Source of the DNA: CAVXFL01 sp963761015
Lineage (GTDB): Bacteria; Pseudomonadota; Alphaproteobacteria; Acetobacterales; Acetobacteraceae
DNA: 64,000 bases
Assembly: GCA_963761015.1 (NCBI GenBank)
Contig: CAVXFL010000025.1
Coordinates: 1 to 64,000 of the forward strand
Direction: 5' to 3'
This document shows positions 36,103 through 44,550 of the stretch, piece by piece; position 1 is the stretch's first letter, and each line of letters begins with the position of its first letter. The notes beneath the pieces are model-generated. The model worked only from the letters and a program-made list of their open reading frames with translations. It was not told where the DNA came from and did not search any database. The position numbers were made by a program, and so were the translations under genes.

Positions 36103-36597
36103 TCAGCGCAGCACCCACGGCCAGAATGCCTGAATGGCCCATAAGCAACCCGCGGCGGCAATGCCCGCCATCACGTCGTCGCCCACCACGCCGAGCGCCG
36201 TCTTGCTACGATCGGCGAGGATGATCGGCCAGGGCTTGGCAATGTCGATCAGCCGAAACAGCACGAACGACAGGAACAGCGCGGCCGGTGTTTCCACTTG
36301 CAGGGCCAGCATGGTGATCCATTGCCCGGCGAACTCGTCGATCACCACCCAGCCGGGGTCGTTCGTCGCTTGGCTCGCCCACACTGCCCAAATCCCGCCC
36401 GGAATCGCCAGTACCGCGGCAATCGGCAGGGCATAGGGAGAGACGTACATCAGGCCGGCGCCGATCAGCACCGCGACCAGACTGCCGACGGTCCCGGCGA
36501 TCAGCGGCACCCGGCCGACGCCGAACCCGCTCGCCACGAAGCGGGCGAGAACGACCCGACTGCCCCCGTTGTGTTCCGGCCCGGTCAGTGCAGCCAT
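36103..36597 (-). CDS. pgpA: Phosphatidylglycerophosphatase A
   Basis: A 164-residue membrane phosphatase that converts phosphatidylglycerophosphate to phosphatidylglycerol. Motifs are ASGFGVGRVPLIAGTVGSL, VVIDEFAGQWITM with the catalytic Asp/Glu, and LGVVGDDVMAGIAA. Three to four hydrophobic segments. The start MAALTGPEH overlaps the 3' end of the lytic transglycosylase gene by 13 bases, and pncC follows, giving an operon. Confidence 0.94.
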   Translation of the reverse strand: MAALTGPEHNGGSRVVLARFVASGFGVGRVPLIAGTVGSLVAVLIGAGLMYVSPYALPIAAVLAIPGGIWAVWASQATNDPGWVVIDEFAGQWITMLALQVETPAALFLSFVLFRLIDIAKPWPIILADRSKTALGVVGDDVMAGIAAAGCLWAIQAFWPWVLR

Positions 36598-38528
36598 TGC
36601 GCCAGCGGATGGGGCAGGGCCTCGTGCCGCTTGGCGTGATAGACCACGACGTTCTCGATCACGCGCTGGACGTAGTTGCGGGTCTCGCCGAATCCGATCA
36701 ACTCGATCCAGTCGATCATGTCGACCTTGCCGGTGCGCGGATCGCCGTTCTGCGCCAGCCATTGGTCCACCCGGTGCGGGCCGGCGTTGTAGGCGGCGAC
36801 CGCCAGCGGCAGCGCGCCATCGAAGCGGTCGATCAGCTCGCGCAGATAGGTCGTCCCGAGTTGCACGTTGTACGACGCCTCGGTGGTCAGTCCGGCCACC
36901 GAGACCGGCGCGCCGATGCGGTGCGCCACGGCCTCGGCGGTCGCCGGCATGAGCTGCATCAACCCGCGTGCGCCGGATGGGCTGAGCGCCCCGGTATCGA
37001 AGCTGCTCTCCTGGCGGATCAGCGCGAAGGTGATGGCGGGGGGCACCTTGTCGCCCGGCACCTTGGCCGCCATCGGCCAGCCGGTCTCGGGGAGCATGAG
37101 CCCGTCGCGTCCGGCTCGGCGCGCGATCGCGACGGCGATTTCCGGCAGTCCGAGGCTCAGCGCCAGCCGCGCGGAAAGCGTTCGATCGACGTCATCCGCC
37201 GCCATCGCGTCCAGCCGCATGAGAAAGATGCGCGCGCGGATCGGCTGGCTCCAAGCGATCAGCAGCAGGGACGCGCGGCCCATCGCGCGACCGATCAGGT
37301 TCATCACCTGCTTCTGATTCCACGAGGGCTCCCGCACCGCGAGGATGCGGGCGTTCAGCTTCGCCGGCGTGTCGCCCAGGGCGAGCGCCGCCAACTGCCC
37401 GTAGAAGGTGGTCGGCCAGCCTGCCGCCGCGGCGTATTCCGTATGCGCGGCGGCCTGGTCGCCGCGCGCCGCGTCCGCGCGGCCGAGCCAGTAATGGGCC
37501 CGCGCGGCGCTGATGACCGACTTCGATGCTTCCGCCAGCGCGGCGAAGTGGCGGGCCGCCAGGGCGGGCTTGTGCAGCCGGCGCAGCGCGATGAACCCGG
37601 CCAGGAATTCGGCCTCGGCGATCTGCGCGGGCGACTGCTGGTGATGCCCGGCGGCGACCGCGTACGCGCCGGCATCGTCGCCTTTCTGCAGCAGGTCGCG
37701 TGCGAGATGGTTGCGCTCGACCCAGAAGGATGCGAGCCGCGCCGCCGGGGCTTGGCGCTCGGCCTCCTCCCCGGCCGACTTCCAGAGCGCGAGCGCGTCG
37801 GATTCGTGCCCGGTCTGCCGCAGCCAGCGGGCATGGTCGAGGAACAGCTCGGGGTCGGAGCGCTGCTTCGCGGTCAGCGCCGCCAGGAGCTTCGGCGCGG
37901 AGGGCGAATCGCGCCGCAGCGCGAGCCGGGCCTCGGCCGCGTCACGGTCCGCCTTGCCGAGCCGCCCCGCCTGCCGGGCCGCGGCGCGCAGATCCGAGCG
38001 CATCAGCCGATCGAAGCGCTGCCACTGATCCGCTTCGGTCAACGCGCTGCTCCAGCGGCGCAGGAACGCGGCCTCGGAAGCGGCATCGTCGATGCCGCGC
38101 ACCCACGCTTGGCGCGCCGCGGCGGCCGCCGCCGTCTGCGCTCCGGTCTGATCGAACGCCTCGGCGCAGCGCGACAGCGCGGCCGCCGCCTCGGGATGGA
38201 CTTGCGCGCACAGCTTGGCCGCCAGCGCGTCGTCGGGTTCCGCCGCGAGCGCCTCGTCGCGCCGCTTTGCCAAAAGCGCGGGCCAGGGCCAGTCCGGGTT
38301 CTGCGCCATGAACTCGGCGATCTCGCTCGCGGTCGCCGCATGCGGCGCGACCAGGCGGTAGAACGTCACCAGCTTGGCCGCGACCGGGTCCGCGTATTGC
38401 GACGCCACCGCGGCGGCGTCGGTCCAGCGGTCGGCGTGCACGTCGGCCATCACGTTCTCGGCCGGCGCCGGTCGGACGAATACCAGAAGCGTGAACAGCG
38501 CCGGGAGCGCGAGGCGGCCGAACTCCAT
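36585..38528 (-). CDS. Soluble lytic murein transglycosylase
   Basis: A 647-residue Slt70-type enzyme with an N-terminal signal peptide (ending near RPAPAEN). A long alpha-superhelical U-domain follows, with repeated ALA-rich helices, and the SLT catalytic domain lies near residues 475-620. The catalytic Glu is in FALIRQESSFDTGALSPSGA, followed by RGLMQLMPATAEAV, YNVQLGTTYLREL and AVAAYNAGPHRV. It cleaves peptidoglycan to 1,6-anhydro products in the periplasm. In many alphaproteobacteria this gene neighbours dapA and smpB, as here (divergent from dapA). Confidence 0.94.
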   Translation of the reverse strand: MEFGRLALPALFTLLVFVRPAPAENVMADVHADRWTDAAAVASQYADPVAAKLVTFYRLVAPHAATASEIAEFMAQNPDWPWPALLAKRRDEALAAEPDDALAAKLCAQVHPEAAAALSRCAEAFDQTGAQTAAAAAARQAWVRGIDDAASEAAFLRRWSSALTEADQWQRFDRLMRSDLRAAARQAGRLGKADRDAAEARLALRRDSPSAPKLLAALTAKQRSDPELFLDHARWLRQTGHESDALALWKSAGEEAERQAPAARLASFWVERNHLARDLLQKGDDAGAYAVAAGHHQQSPAQIAEAEFLAGFIALRRLHKPALAARHFAALAEASKSVISAARAHYWLGRADAARGDQAAAHTEYAAAAGWPTTFYGQLAALALGDTPAKLNARILAVREPSWNQKQVMNLIGRAMGRASLLLIAWSQPIRARIFLMRLDAMAADDVDRTLSARLALSLGLPEIAVAIARRAGRDGLMLPETGWPMAAKVPGDKVPPAITFALIRQESSFDTGALSPSGARGLMQLMPATAEAVAHRIGAPVSVAGLTTEASYNVQLGTTYLRELIDRFDGALPLAVAAYNAGPHRVDQWLAQNGDPRTGKVDMIDWIELIGFGETRNYVQRVIENVVVYHAKRHEALPHPLAQWLH

Positions 38529-38650
38529 GCCCCGCTGTGTAGCCGATCGTCTCCTTGCGGCGCACCCCCCGCCAGCCTAAGACACGATGTAATCGACGCA
38601 ACATGGCCGTTGGCCAAGCGTTCGTCCGTTCACGTCGAGGAGGAGCGTTC

Positions 38651-39529
38651 ATGTTCAAGGGGTCCTTGGTCGCCTTGATTACGCCCATGCGGCCGGACGG
38701 CGCGATGGACGAAGCGGCCTATGCGCGGTTCGTGGACTGGCAGATCAGCGAGGGCTCGGATGGCGTCGTGCCGGTCGGCACGACCGGCGAATCGCCCACG
38801 CTCAGCCATCGCGAGCACGAGCGCGCGGTGGCGATCGCCGTCGAGGTTGCCAAGGGACGCGTCCCCGTGATTGCCGGAACCGGCTCGAACAGCACCGAGG
38901 AGGCGATCAGCCTGACGCGCCATGCCAAGAAGGCGGGCGCGGCGGCGGCGCTCGTGGTCACGCCGTATTACAACAAGCCGACCCAGGAAGGGCTCTATCT
39001 GCACTACAAGGCGATTGCCGACGCGGTCGATCTGCCCATCGTCATCTACAACATTCCGCCGCGCAGCGTGGTGGACATGAGCGTGGAGACGATGGCGCGG
39101 CTGGCCACGCATCCCAACATCGTCGGCGTGAAGGATGCGACGATGAACCTGGTGCGCCCGCTGCATACGCGTCGCGCCTGCGGGCGGGAATTCTGCCAGC
39201 TCTCGGGCGAGGACGCGACGGCGGTGGCGTTCCTGGCGGCGGGCGGCGACGGCTGCATCAGCGTGACCGCGAACGTCGCCCCGCGCCAGTGCCGCGACAT
39301 CCACGCGGCCTGGCAGGAGGGGCGCACGCAAGAGGCGATCGCGATGCAGGATCGCTTGCTGCCGCTGCACGACGCGCTGTTCGCCGAGACCAGCCCCGCG
39401 CCGGTGAAGTTCGCCGCCTCCTTGCTCGGCCACACGTCGGAAAGGTGCCGTCTGCCGCTGGCGCCGCTCGGCGAGGCGACGCGCGGGAAGGTGCGCGCGG
39501 CGATGGTGGAAGTCGGCCTGTTGAACTGA
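38651..39529 (+). CDS. dapA: 4-hydroxy-tetrahydrodipicolinate synthase
   Basis: A 292-residue TIM-barrel lyase of the lysine/diaminopimelate pathway condensing pyruvate with aspartate semialdehyde. The Schiff-base lysine is K161 (VGVKDAT). PVGTTGESPTLSHREH carries the catalytic Thr pair, and VTPYYNKPTQEGLYLHY the catalytic Tyr. A good ribosome site (GAGGAGGAG, about 38637-38645) supports the ATG. The stop overlaps the smpB start (TGATG). Confidence 0.96.
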   Translation: MFKGSLVALITPMRPDGAMDEAAYARFVDWQISEGSDGVVPVGTTGESPTLSHREHERAVAIAVEVAKGRVPVIAGTGSNSTEEAISLTRHAKKAGAAAALVVTPYYNKPTQEGLYLHYKAIADAVDLPIVIYNIPPRSVVDMSVETMARLATHPNIVGVKDATMNLVRPLHTRRACGREFCQLSGEDATAVAFLAAGGDGCISVTANVAPRQCRDIHAAWQEGRTQEAIAMQDRLLPLHDALFAETSPAPVKFAASLLGHTSERCRLPLAPLGEATRGKVRAAMVEVGLLN

Positions 39530-40020
39530 TGGCGGCGAAGAAGAACGGAAAAAAATCCGGGCTGATTTCGCACGGCATCGCGGCGCAGAACCGCAAGGCG
39601 CGCTTCAACTATACGATCAAGGACACGCTGGAAGCCGGCATCGTGTTGCGGGGGCCGGAGGTGAAGTCGCTGCGCCACGGCCGCGCCACGCTCACCGAAG
39701 CCTGGGCCGGCGAGCGCGAGGGCGAGCTTTATTTGTTCAACGCCTATATCCCGGAATACCAGGGCGGCGTGCTGTCACGCTTCGAGCCGCGCGCGCCGCG
39801 CAAGCTCTTGGTGCATCGCAAGCAGTTGCGATCGCTGTTGGGCGCGGTGACGCGGCAGGGGGCAACCTTGGTGCCGTTGCAGATCCATTTCAACGAGCGC
39901 GGGCGGGCGAAGGTGCTGCTCGGTCTGGGCGAGGGCCGCAAGAAGCAGGACCAGCGCGCCGCGATCGCCGCACGCGACTGGCAGCGCGACAAGGCGCGCC
40001 TCATGCGGGCCAAGGGCTGA
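39529..40020 (+). CDS. smpB: SsrA-binding protein SmpB
   Basis: SmpB of 163 residues, partner of tmRNA in trans-translation rescue of stalled ribosomes. It has the signature SHGIAAQNRKARFNYTIKDTLEAGIVL, then GPEVKSLRHGRATLTEAW and LLVHRKQL, plus the basic C-terminal tail RDWQRDKARLMRAKG that reads the empty mRNA channel. Start and stop both overlap neighbours (dapA and the DUF29 gene) by one base. The tmRNA gene itself is not in the window. Confidence 0.97.
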   Translation: MAAKKNGKKSGLISHGIAAQNRKARFNYTIKDTLEAGIVLRGPEVKSLRHGRATLTEAWAGEREGELYLFNAYIPEYQGGVLSRFEPRAPRKLLVHRKQLRSLLGAVTRQGATLVPLQIHFNERGRAKVLLGLGEGRKKQDQRAAIAARDWQRDKARLMRAKG

Positions 40021-40482
40021 TGCCGGGCGAATGCAGTCCGCTGTACCGAGGAAGACTTCGTGCGGTGGACCGAGCAGCAGGCTGCCGCCTTGCGGACCGC
40101 CGCCGCGATGCGTGTCAACGCGCCACTCGACTGGGAAAACCTGGCCGAGGAGGTCGAGAGCCGGGGCAGATCGCAAAGGCGCGAGTTGGGCAGCCGAATC
40201 CGCGTAATCATCGAACATCTGCGCAAGCTGCAAGTATCCGCCGCTCCGCTTCCGCGTCGTGGCTGGAGGGCAACGGTAATACGGGAACGTAGCGAAATCC
40301 TGACGCTGCTGAAGCAGAGCCCCAGCCTTCGGAACGACATCCCCGAACTGATGGAGGAGGAACTTGAAACGGCGAGGCGTGTGGTAGGGCTCGAACTGAC
40401 GCGCCGCCGGGAAGGCCCTCCCGGCTTGCAGCAAATCCGTTATTCGCGAGAAGAGGTCGTGAGCGACTGGCTGCCGGAGTGA
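40020..40482 (+). CDS. DUF29 domain-containing protein (frameshifted)
   Basis: The family typically begins with a short leader then Y-E-x-D-F-x-x-W-x-x-x-Q. Here MPGECSPLY reads from 40020 and, after skipping one extra C near 40047, continues EEDFVRWTEQQAAALR. The core LDWENLAEEVESRGRSQRREL follows, ending EEVVSDWLPE. Corrected length is about 153 residues. DUF29 proteins have no known function; they are numerous in cyanobacteria and in some alphaproteobacteria and often sit in accessory DNA. If the frame break is real, a GTG at 40060 could still give a nearly complete product. Confidence 0.8.
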
Positions 40483-40506
40483 CCAGACATAGCGTCACGT
40501 CGGTCG

Positions 40507-41727
40507 GTGACTGACACGCAGCAGAAATTGCCAACAGCACCGCGCGCCGCACAATGGCGGGCCATTCCCCGCACCGTGGTCGCGCTCGGCTTCGTGTCGC
40601 TGTTCATGGATCTCTCCTCGGAGATCATTCACAGCCTGCTGCCTGCGTTCCTGGTCACGGTGCTCGGCGCGAGCGCGCTGTCGGTGGGCGTCATCGAAGG
40701 CGCGGCCGAAGGCACCACGTCGCTTGCCAAGGTTTTTTCTGGCACGGTGAGCGATTGGATCGGGCGGCGCAAGCCGCTGATCCTCGCCGGCTATGGGCTC
40801 GCGGCGGCGATCAAGCCGCTGTTCGCGCTCGCGGGCAGCGTCGGCGCCGTGTTCGCGGCGCGCTTTATCGATCGCGTTGGCAAGGGCATCCGCGGCGCGC
40901 CCCGCGACGCGCTGATCGCCGATGTCACCCCGATGGGCCTGCGCGGGACCGCTTTCGGCCTGCGGCAGTCGATGGATACGGTCGGCGCCTTCCTCGGACC
41001 GCTGCTCGCCATTCTGCTGATGGCGATCACGCACGACAATTTCCGCTTTGTGTTCTGGATGGCGGTGATTCCGGCCGCCGCCTGCGTCCTGCTGATCGTC
41101 TACGCCGTGCGGGAACCGCAAGCGCCGCGCGCGATGCAACGGCGCCGGTTTCCGATTCGCCGCGGCGATCTGGCGCAATTCGATGTCGCCTATTGGTGGG
41201 TGATCGGCGTGGCGACGGCGCTGACCCTTGCGCGATTCAGCGAGGCTTTTCTCATTCTCGCGGCCGAGCATGTCGGCATGGCCCTCACGTTCGTCCCGAG
41301 CGTGCTCGTCGCCATGAACATCGTCTACGCCGCTGCCGCCTATCCGTTCGGCCGGCTCGCGGACCGGATGAGCCGGAGCGGGTTGCTGCTGGTCGGCGTC
41401 GGCGTCCTGATCGCGGCCGATGGCGTATTGGCCACCGCCGGCAGCGAGTGGCAGGTGCTGGTCGGGGCGGCGTTATGGGGCCTGCACATGGGCGCGACGC
41501 AGGGGCTGCTGTCGGCGCTGATCGGCGACACGGCGCCGGCCGATCTGCGCGGCACCGCGTTCGGCCTCTACAGCCTGATCTCCGGCGTGGCGCTGCTGGC
41601 GGCGAGCATCATCGCCGGCGGGCTGTGGACCGATTTCGGACCGGCCGCGACGTTCATCGCCGGCGCGGGGTTCGCCGGCATCGCCGGGATCGGCATTCTG
41701 GTTCACGTAACCCTCGGGCAGCGCTGA
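40507..41727 (+). CDS. Major facilitator superfamily transporter
   Basis: A 406-residue MFS protein with twelve hydrophobic segments and a GTG start. The first cytoplasmic loop carries the MFS signature as GTVSDWIGRRKPL. ARFIDRVGKGIRGAPRDALIADV is distinctive for a subgroup of uncharacterised MFS permeases, often listed as fosmidomycin-resistance-like. Substrate unknown. It is convergent with lpdA (8-base gap) and downstream of the DUF29 gene. Confidence 0.9.
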   Translation: MTDTQQKLPTAPRAAQWRAIPRTVVALGFVSLFMDLSSEIIHSLLPAFLVTVLGASALSVGVIEGAAEGTTSLAKVFSGTVSDWIGRRKPLILAGYGLAAAIKPLFALAGSVGAVFAARFIDRVGKGIRGAPRDALIADVTPMGLRGTAFGLRQSMDTVGAFLGPLLAILLMAITHDNFRFVFWMAVIPAAACVLLIVYAVREPQAPRAMQRRRFPIRRGDLAQFDVAYWWVIGVATALTLARFSEAFLILAAEHVGMALTFVPSVLVAMNIVYAAAAYPFGRLADRMSRSGLLLVGVGVLIAADGVLATAGSEWQVLVGAALWGLHMGATQGLLSALIGDTAPADLRGTAFGLYSLISGVALLAASIIAGGLWTDFGPAATFIAGAGFAGIAGIGILVHVTLGQR

Positions 41728-41735
41728 GGCTCTGT

Positions 41736-43127
41736 TCAGATGTGCAACGCGCGCCCGTCCACGGCGAGCGCGGCTTCCTTCACCGCCTCCTCCAGCGTGG
41801 GATGCGGATGGCAGGTGCGCGCGACGTCCTCGGCGGAGGCGCCGAATTCCATCGCCACCGCCAGTTCGGCGATCAGCGTGCCGGCGTCGGGGCCCAGAAT
41901 GTGCGCGCCGAGAATGCGGTCGGTGCTCTTCTCGGCCAGGATCTTCACGAAACCGTCGGTATCGCCGAGCGCCCGCGCGCGCCCGTTCGCGGTGAACGGG
42001 AACTTGCCGACCTTGTAGTCGATCCCCGCCGCTTTCAGGTCGTCCTCGGTGCGGCCGACCGTCGCCACCTCCGGCCATGTGTAGACCACGCCCGGAATGA
42101 CGTCGTAGTTCACGTGGCCCGCTTGCCCGGCGAGGATTTCCGCCAGCGCGACGCCCTCGTCCTCGGCCTTGTGCGCGAGCATCGGGCCGGCGATCACGTC
42201 GCCGATGGCGTAAAAGCCGGGAACGTTCGTGGCGTAATGCGGGTCGGTTTCGATCCGGCCGCGCGCATCGAGCGTCACGCCGAGTTCCCGCAACCCGAGC
42301 CCGTCGGTGTAGGGGCGACGACCGATCGAAACCAGAACGACATCGGCGGCGATCTCGTCCGCATTCCCGCCCTTGGCCGGCTCGATCGCGAGGGTCACGC
42401 CGTCGTTACCCTTGCGCGCGCCGGTCACCTTCGTGCCGAGACGGAATTTCAGCCCCTGTTTCGTCAGCACGCGCTGGAACGCGCGCGCGATCTCGGCGTC
42501 CATGCCCGGAACGATGCGGTCGAGGAACTCGATCACCGTCACCTCGGAGCCGAGCCGGCGCCACACGCTGCCGAGCTCCAGCCCGATATAGCCGGCGCCG
42601 ATCACGACCAGCCGTTTCGGAACCGCGCCTAGTTCCAGCCCGCCGGTCGAGGTCACGATGCTTTGTTCGTCCACCTCCACGCCGGGGAGGGAAATACTGT
42701 CGCTGCCGGTGGCGATGACGATGTGCTTGGCCGCGTGTTCCGCGCCGTCGATGGCGATCCGCCCCGGCGCGACGATGCGCGCCGCGCCCTTCAGCCACGT
42801 CACCTTGTTCTTGTTGAACAGGAACTCGACGCCCTTCACGTTGGCGCTGACCACCTCGTCCTTGCGCGCCATCATGCGTGCGAGGTCGATACGGATGCCG
42901 TCGATGACGATGCCGTGGTCCTTGAATTTCTCCGCCGCCGCGTGGAAATCCTCCGTGGATTGCAGCAACGCCTTGGACGGGATGCAGCCGATATTGAGGC
43001 AGGTGCCGCCCAACGTCGCGCGCTTCTCCACGCAGGCGACCTTCATGCCGAGCTGCGCCGCGCGCAATGCGCAGACATAGCCGCCGGGCCCGGCGCCGAT
43101 GATGATGACGTCGTAGGGTTCGCTCAT
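41736..43127 (-). CDS. lpdA: Dihydrolipoyl dehydrogenase (E3)
   Basis: A 463-residue FAD disulfide oxidoreductase that reoxidises dihydrolipoyl groups with NAD+. FAD motif IIIGAGPGGYVCALRAA, redox disulfide C43/C48 (GGTCLNIGCIPSKALL), NAD motif VIGAGYIGLELGSVWRRLG, and C-terminal catalytic HPHPTLEEAVKEA. MSEPYDVII is the chosen start; an in-frame start at 43151 would add 8 residues. It is the last gene of sucA-sucB-lpdA, so it most likely serves 2-oxoglutarate dehydrogenase. Confidence 0.96.
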   Translation of the reverse strand: MSEPYDVIIIGAGPGGYVCALRAAQLGMKVACVEKRATLGGTCLNIGCIPSKALLQSTEDFHAAAEKFKDHGIVIDGIRIDLARMMARKDEVVSANVKGVEFLFNKNKVTWLKGAARIVAPGRIAIDGAEHAAKHIVIATGSDSISLPGVEVDEQSIVTSTGGLELGAVPKRLVVIGAGYIGLELGSVWRRLGSEVTVIEFLDRIVPGMDAEIARAFQRVLTKQGLKFRLGTKVTGARKGNDGVTLAIEPAKGGNADEIAADVVLVSIGRRPYTDGLGLRELGVTLDARGRIETDPHYATNVPGFYAIGDVIAGPMLAHKAEDEGVALAEILAGQAGHVNYDVIPGVVYTWPEVATVGRTEDDLKAAGIDYKVGKFPFTANGRARALGDTDGFVKILAEKSTDRILGAHILGPDAGTLIAELAVAMEFGASAEDVARTCHPHPTLEEAVKEAALAVDGRALHI

Positions 43128-43217
43128 CGGACCGACAACCCAAGCACGCACGAAGCTCCCTCTCCACCCCCGGGGGCGGAGGGGGAAAATTTGCGAGGTG
43201 CTGTGTTCACGTCCGCC

Positions 43218-44525
43218 TCACAGAGCCAACAGCAGGCGGCGCGGATCCTCGACGCCTTCCTTTACCCGCACCAGGAAGGAAACCGCCTCGCGACCGTCCA
43301 CGATGCGGTGGTCGTAGGTCAACGCCAGATACATCATCGGCCGAATCGCGATCTGTCCGTTCACCGCGATCGGCCGCTCCTGGATCTTGTGCATGCCCAG
43401 AATGCCGGATTGCGGCGGGTTGAGAATCGGCGTGGACATCAGCGAGCCGTACACGCCGCCATTGGTGATGCTGAAGGTCCCGCCGGTCAGCTCCTCCAGC
43501 TTTAGCGAACCCTCGCGCGTGCGCTTGCCGAAATCGGCGATCGCCTGCTCGATCTCGGCGAAACCCATGCGGTCGACATCGCGGATCACCGGTACCACGA
43601 GCCCGCTCGGGCCGCCGACCGCGATGCCCATGTGGACGAAATGTTTGTAGACGATCTCCTCGCCGTCGATCTCGGCGTTCACGGCGGGAAATTGCTTCAG
43701 CGCGGCGACGCAGGCCGTCACGAAAAACGCCATGAAGCCGAGCCGCACGCCGTACTTTTTCTCGAACGCATCGCGATATTCGTTGCGCAACGCCATGGCC
43801 GCCGACATGTCCACCTCGTTGAAGGTGGTCAGCATGGCCGCCGTGTTCTGCGCCTCCTTCAATCGCGTGGCGATGGTTCGGCGCAGCCGCGTCATGCGCA
43901 CGCGCTCCTCGCCCGCCTCGGCCGGGTGGGCCGGCTTGGTCGCGGGGGTAGGCGCGGCCGCTGTTTCCTGCGGACGGCTGATGAACGCCAGCACGTCGCC
44001 CTTCGTGATCCGGCCATCCTTGCCGGTGCCGCCGCCGACCTGCTCGGTCGCGACGCCGCGCTCGCGCATCAATTTGGCCGCCGCGGGCATCGGCGCATGG
44101 GCGAGCACGGGCGGCGCGGGGTGTTCGGCCGTGACGTCCGAGGGCGGGGTGGCCGGGCGGGACACCGGCCCCGAGGGCCGCGGCGGCGGATTGACGCCGC
44201 CGGCCGGATGCGCCGCGGGTGCCTGCGCGAGGGCCACCGGCTTCGGGGCGGCAGCCTGCTTCGGCGCCGCCGCGGCGATGGCGGGATCGCCTGCCTCGAT
44301 CGTGGCCAGGACCGCGCCGGGCGCGACTTCCGCGCCTTCCGCCGCCTGCACCGGCCCGAGCACGCCGGCTGCCGGCGCGTTGACTTCCACCGTCACCTTC
44401 TCGGTTTCCAACTCCACCACCGGCTCGTCGGCCGCCACCCGCTCACCCGGCTGCTTCAGCCAGCGCGCGATCGTCGCCGAGGTGACGCTTTCACCCAGGG
44501 TCGGCACCTTGATCTCGACCGCCAT
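43218..44525 (-). CDS. sucB: 2-oxoglutarate dehydrogenase E2 (dihydrolipoyllysine succinyltransferase)
   Basis: A 435-residue E2 core protein. The N-terminal lipoyl domain has the lipoylation lysine K43 in ELETEKVTVEVNA. After an Ala/Pro-rich linker comes the peripheral-subunit-binding domain (PAAAKLMRERGVATEQV with GKDGRITKGDVL), then the catalytic domain with FTITNGGVYGSLMSTPILNP-type sequence and TYDHRIVDGREAV containing the catalytic His and Asp. It transfers succinyl groups to CoA. It starts 25 bases after sucA. Confidence 0.96.
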   Translation of the reverse strand: MAVEIKVPTLGESVTSATIARWLKQPGERVAADEPVVELETEKVTVEVNAPAAGVLGPVQAAEGAEVAPGAVLATIEAGDPAIAAAAPKQAAAPKPVALAQAPAAHPAGGVNPPPRPSGPVSRPATPPSDVTAEHPAPPVLAHAPMPAAAKLMRERGVATEQVGGGTGKDGRITKGDVLAFISRPQETAAAPTPATKPAHPAEAGEERVRMTRLRRTIATRLKEAQNTAAMLTTFNEVDMSAAMALRNEYRDAFEKKYGVRLGFMAFFVTACVAALKQFPAVNAEIDGEEIVYKHFVHMGIAVGGPSGLVVPVIRDVDRMGFAEIEQAIADFGKRTREGSLKLEELTGGTFSITNGGVYGSLMSTPILNPPQSGILGMHKIQERPIAVNGQIAIRPMMYLALTYDHRIVDGREAVSFLVRVKEGVEDPRRLLLAL

Positions 44526-44550
44526 GACCGTCTCCTCCGGTGTCGGGACC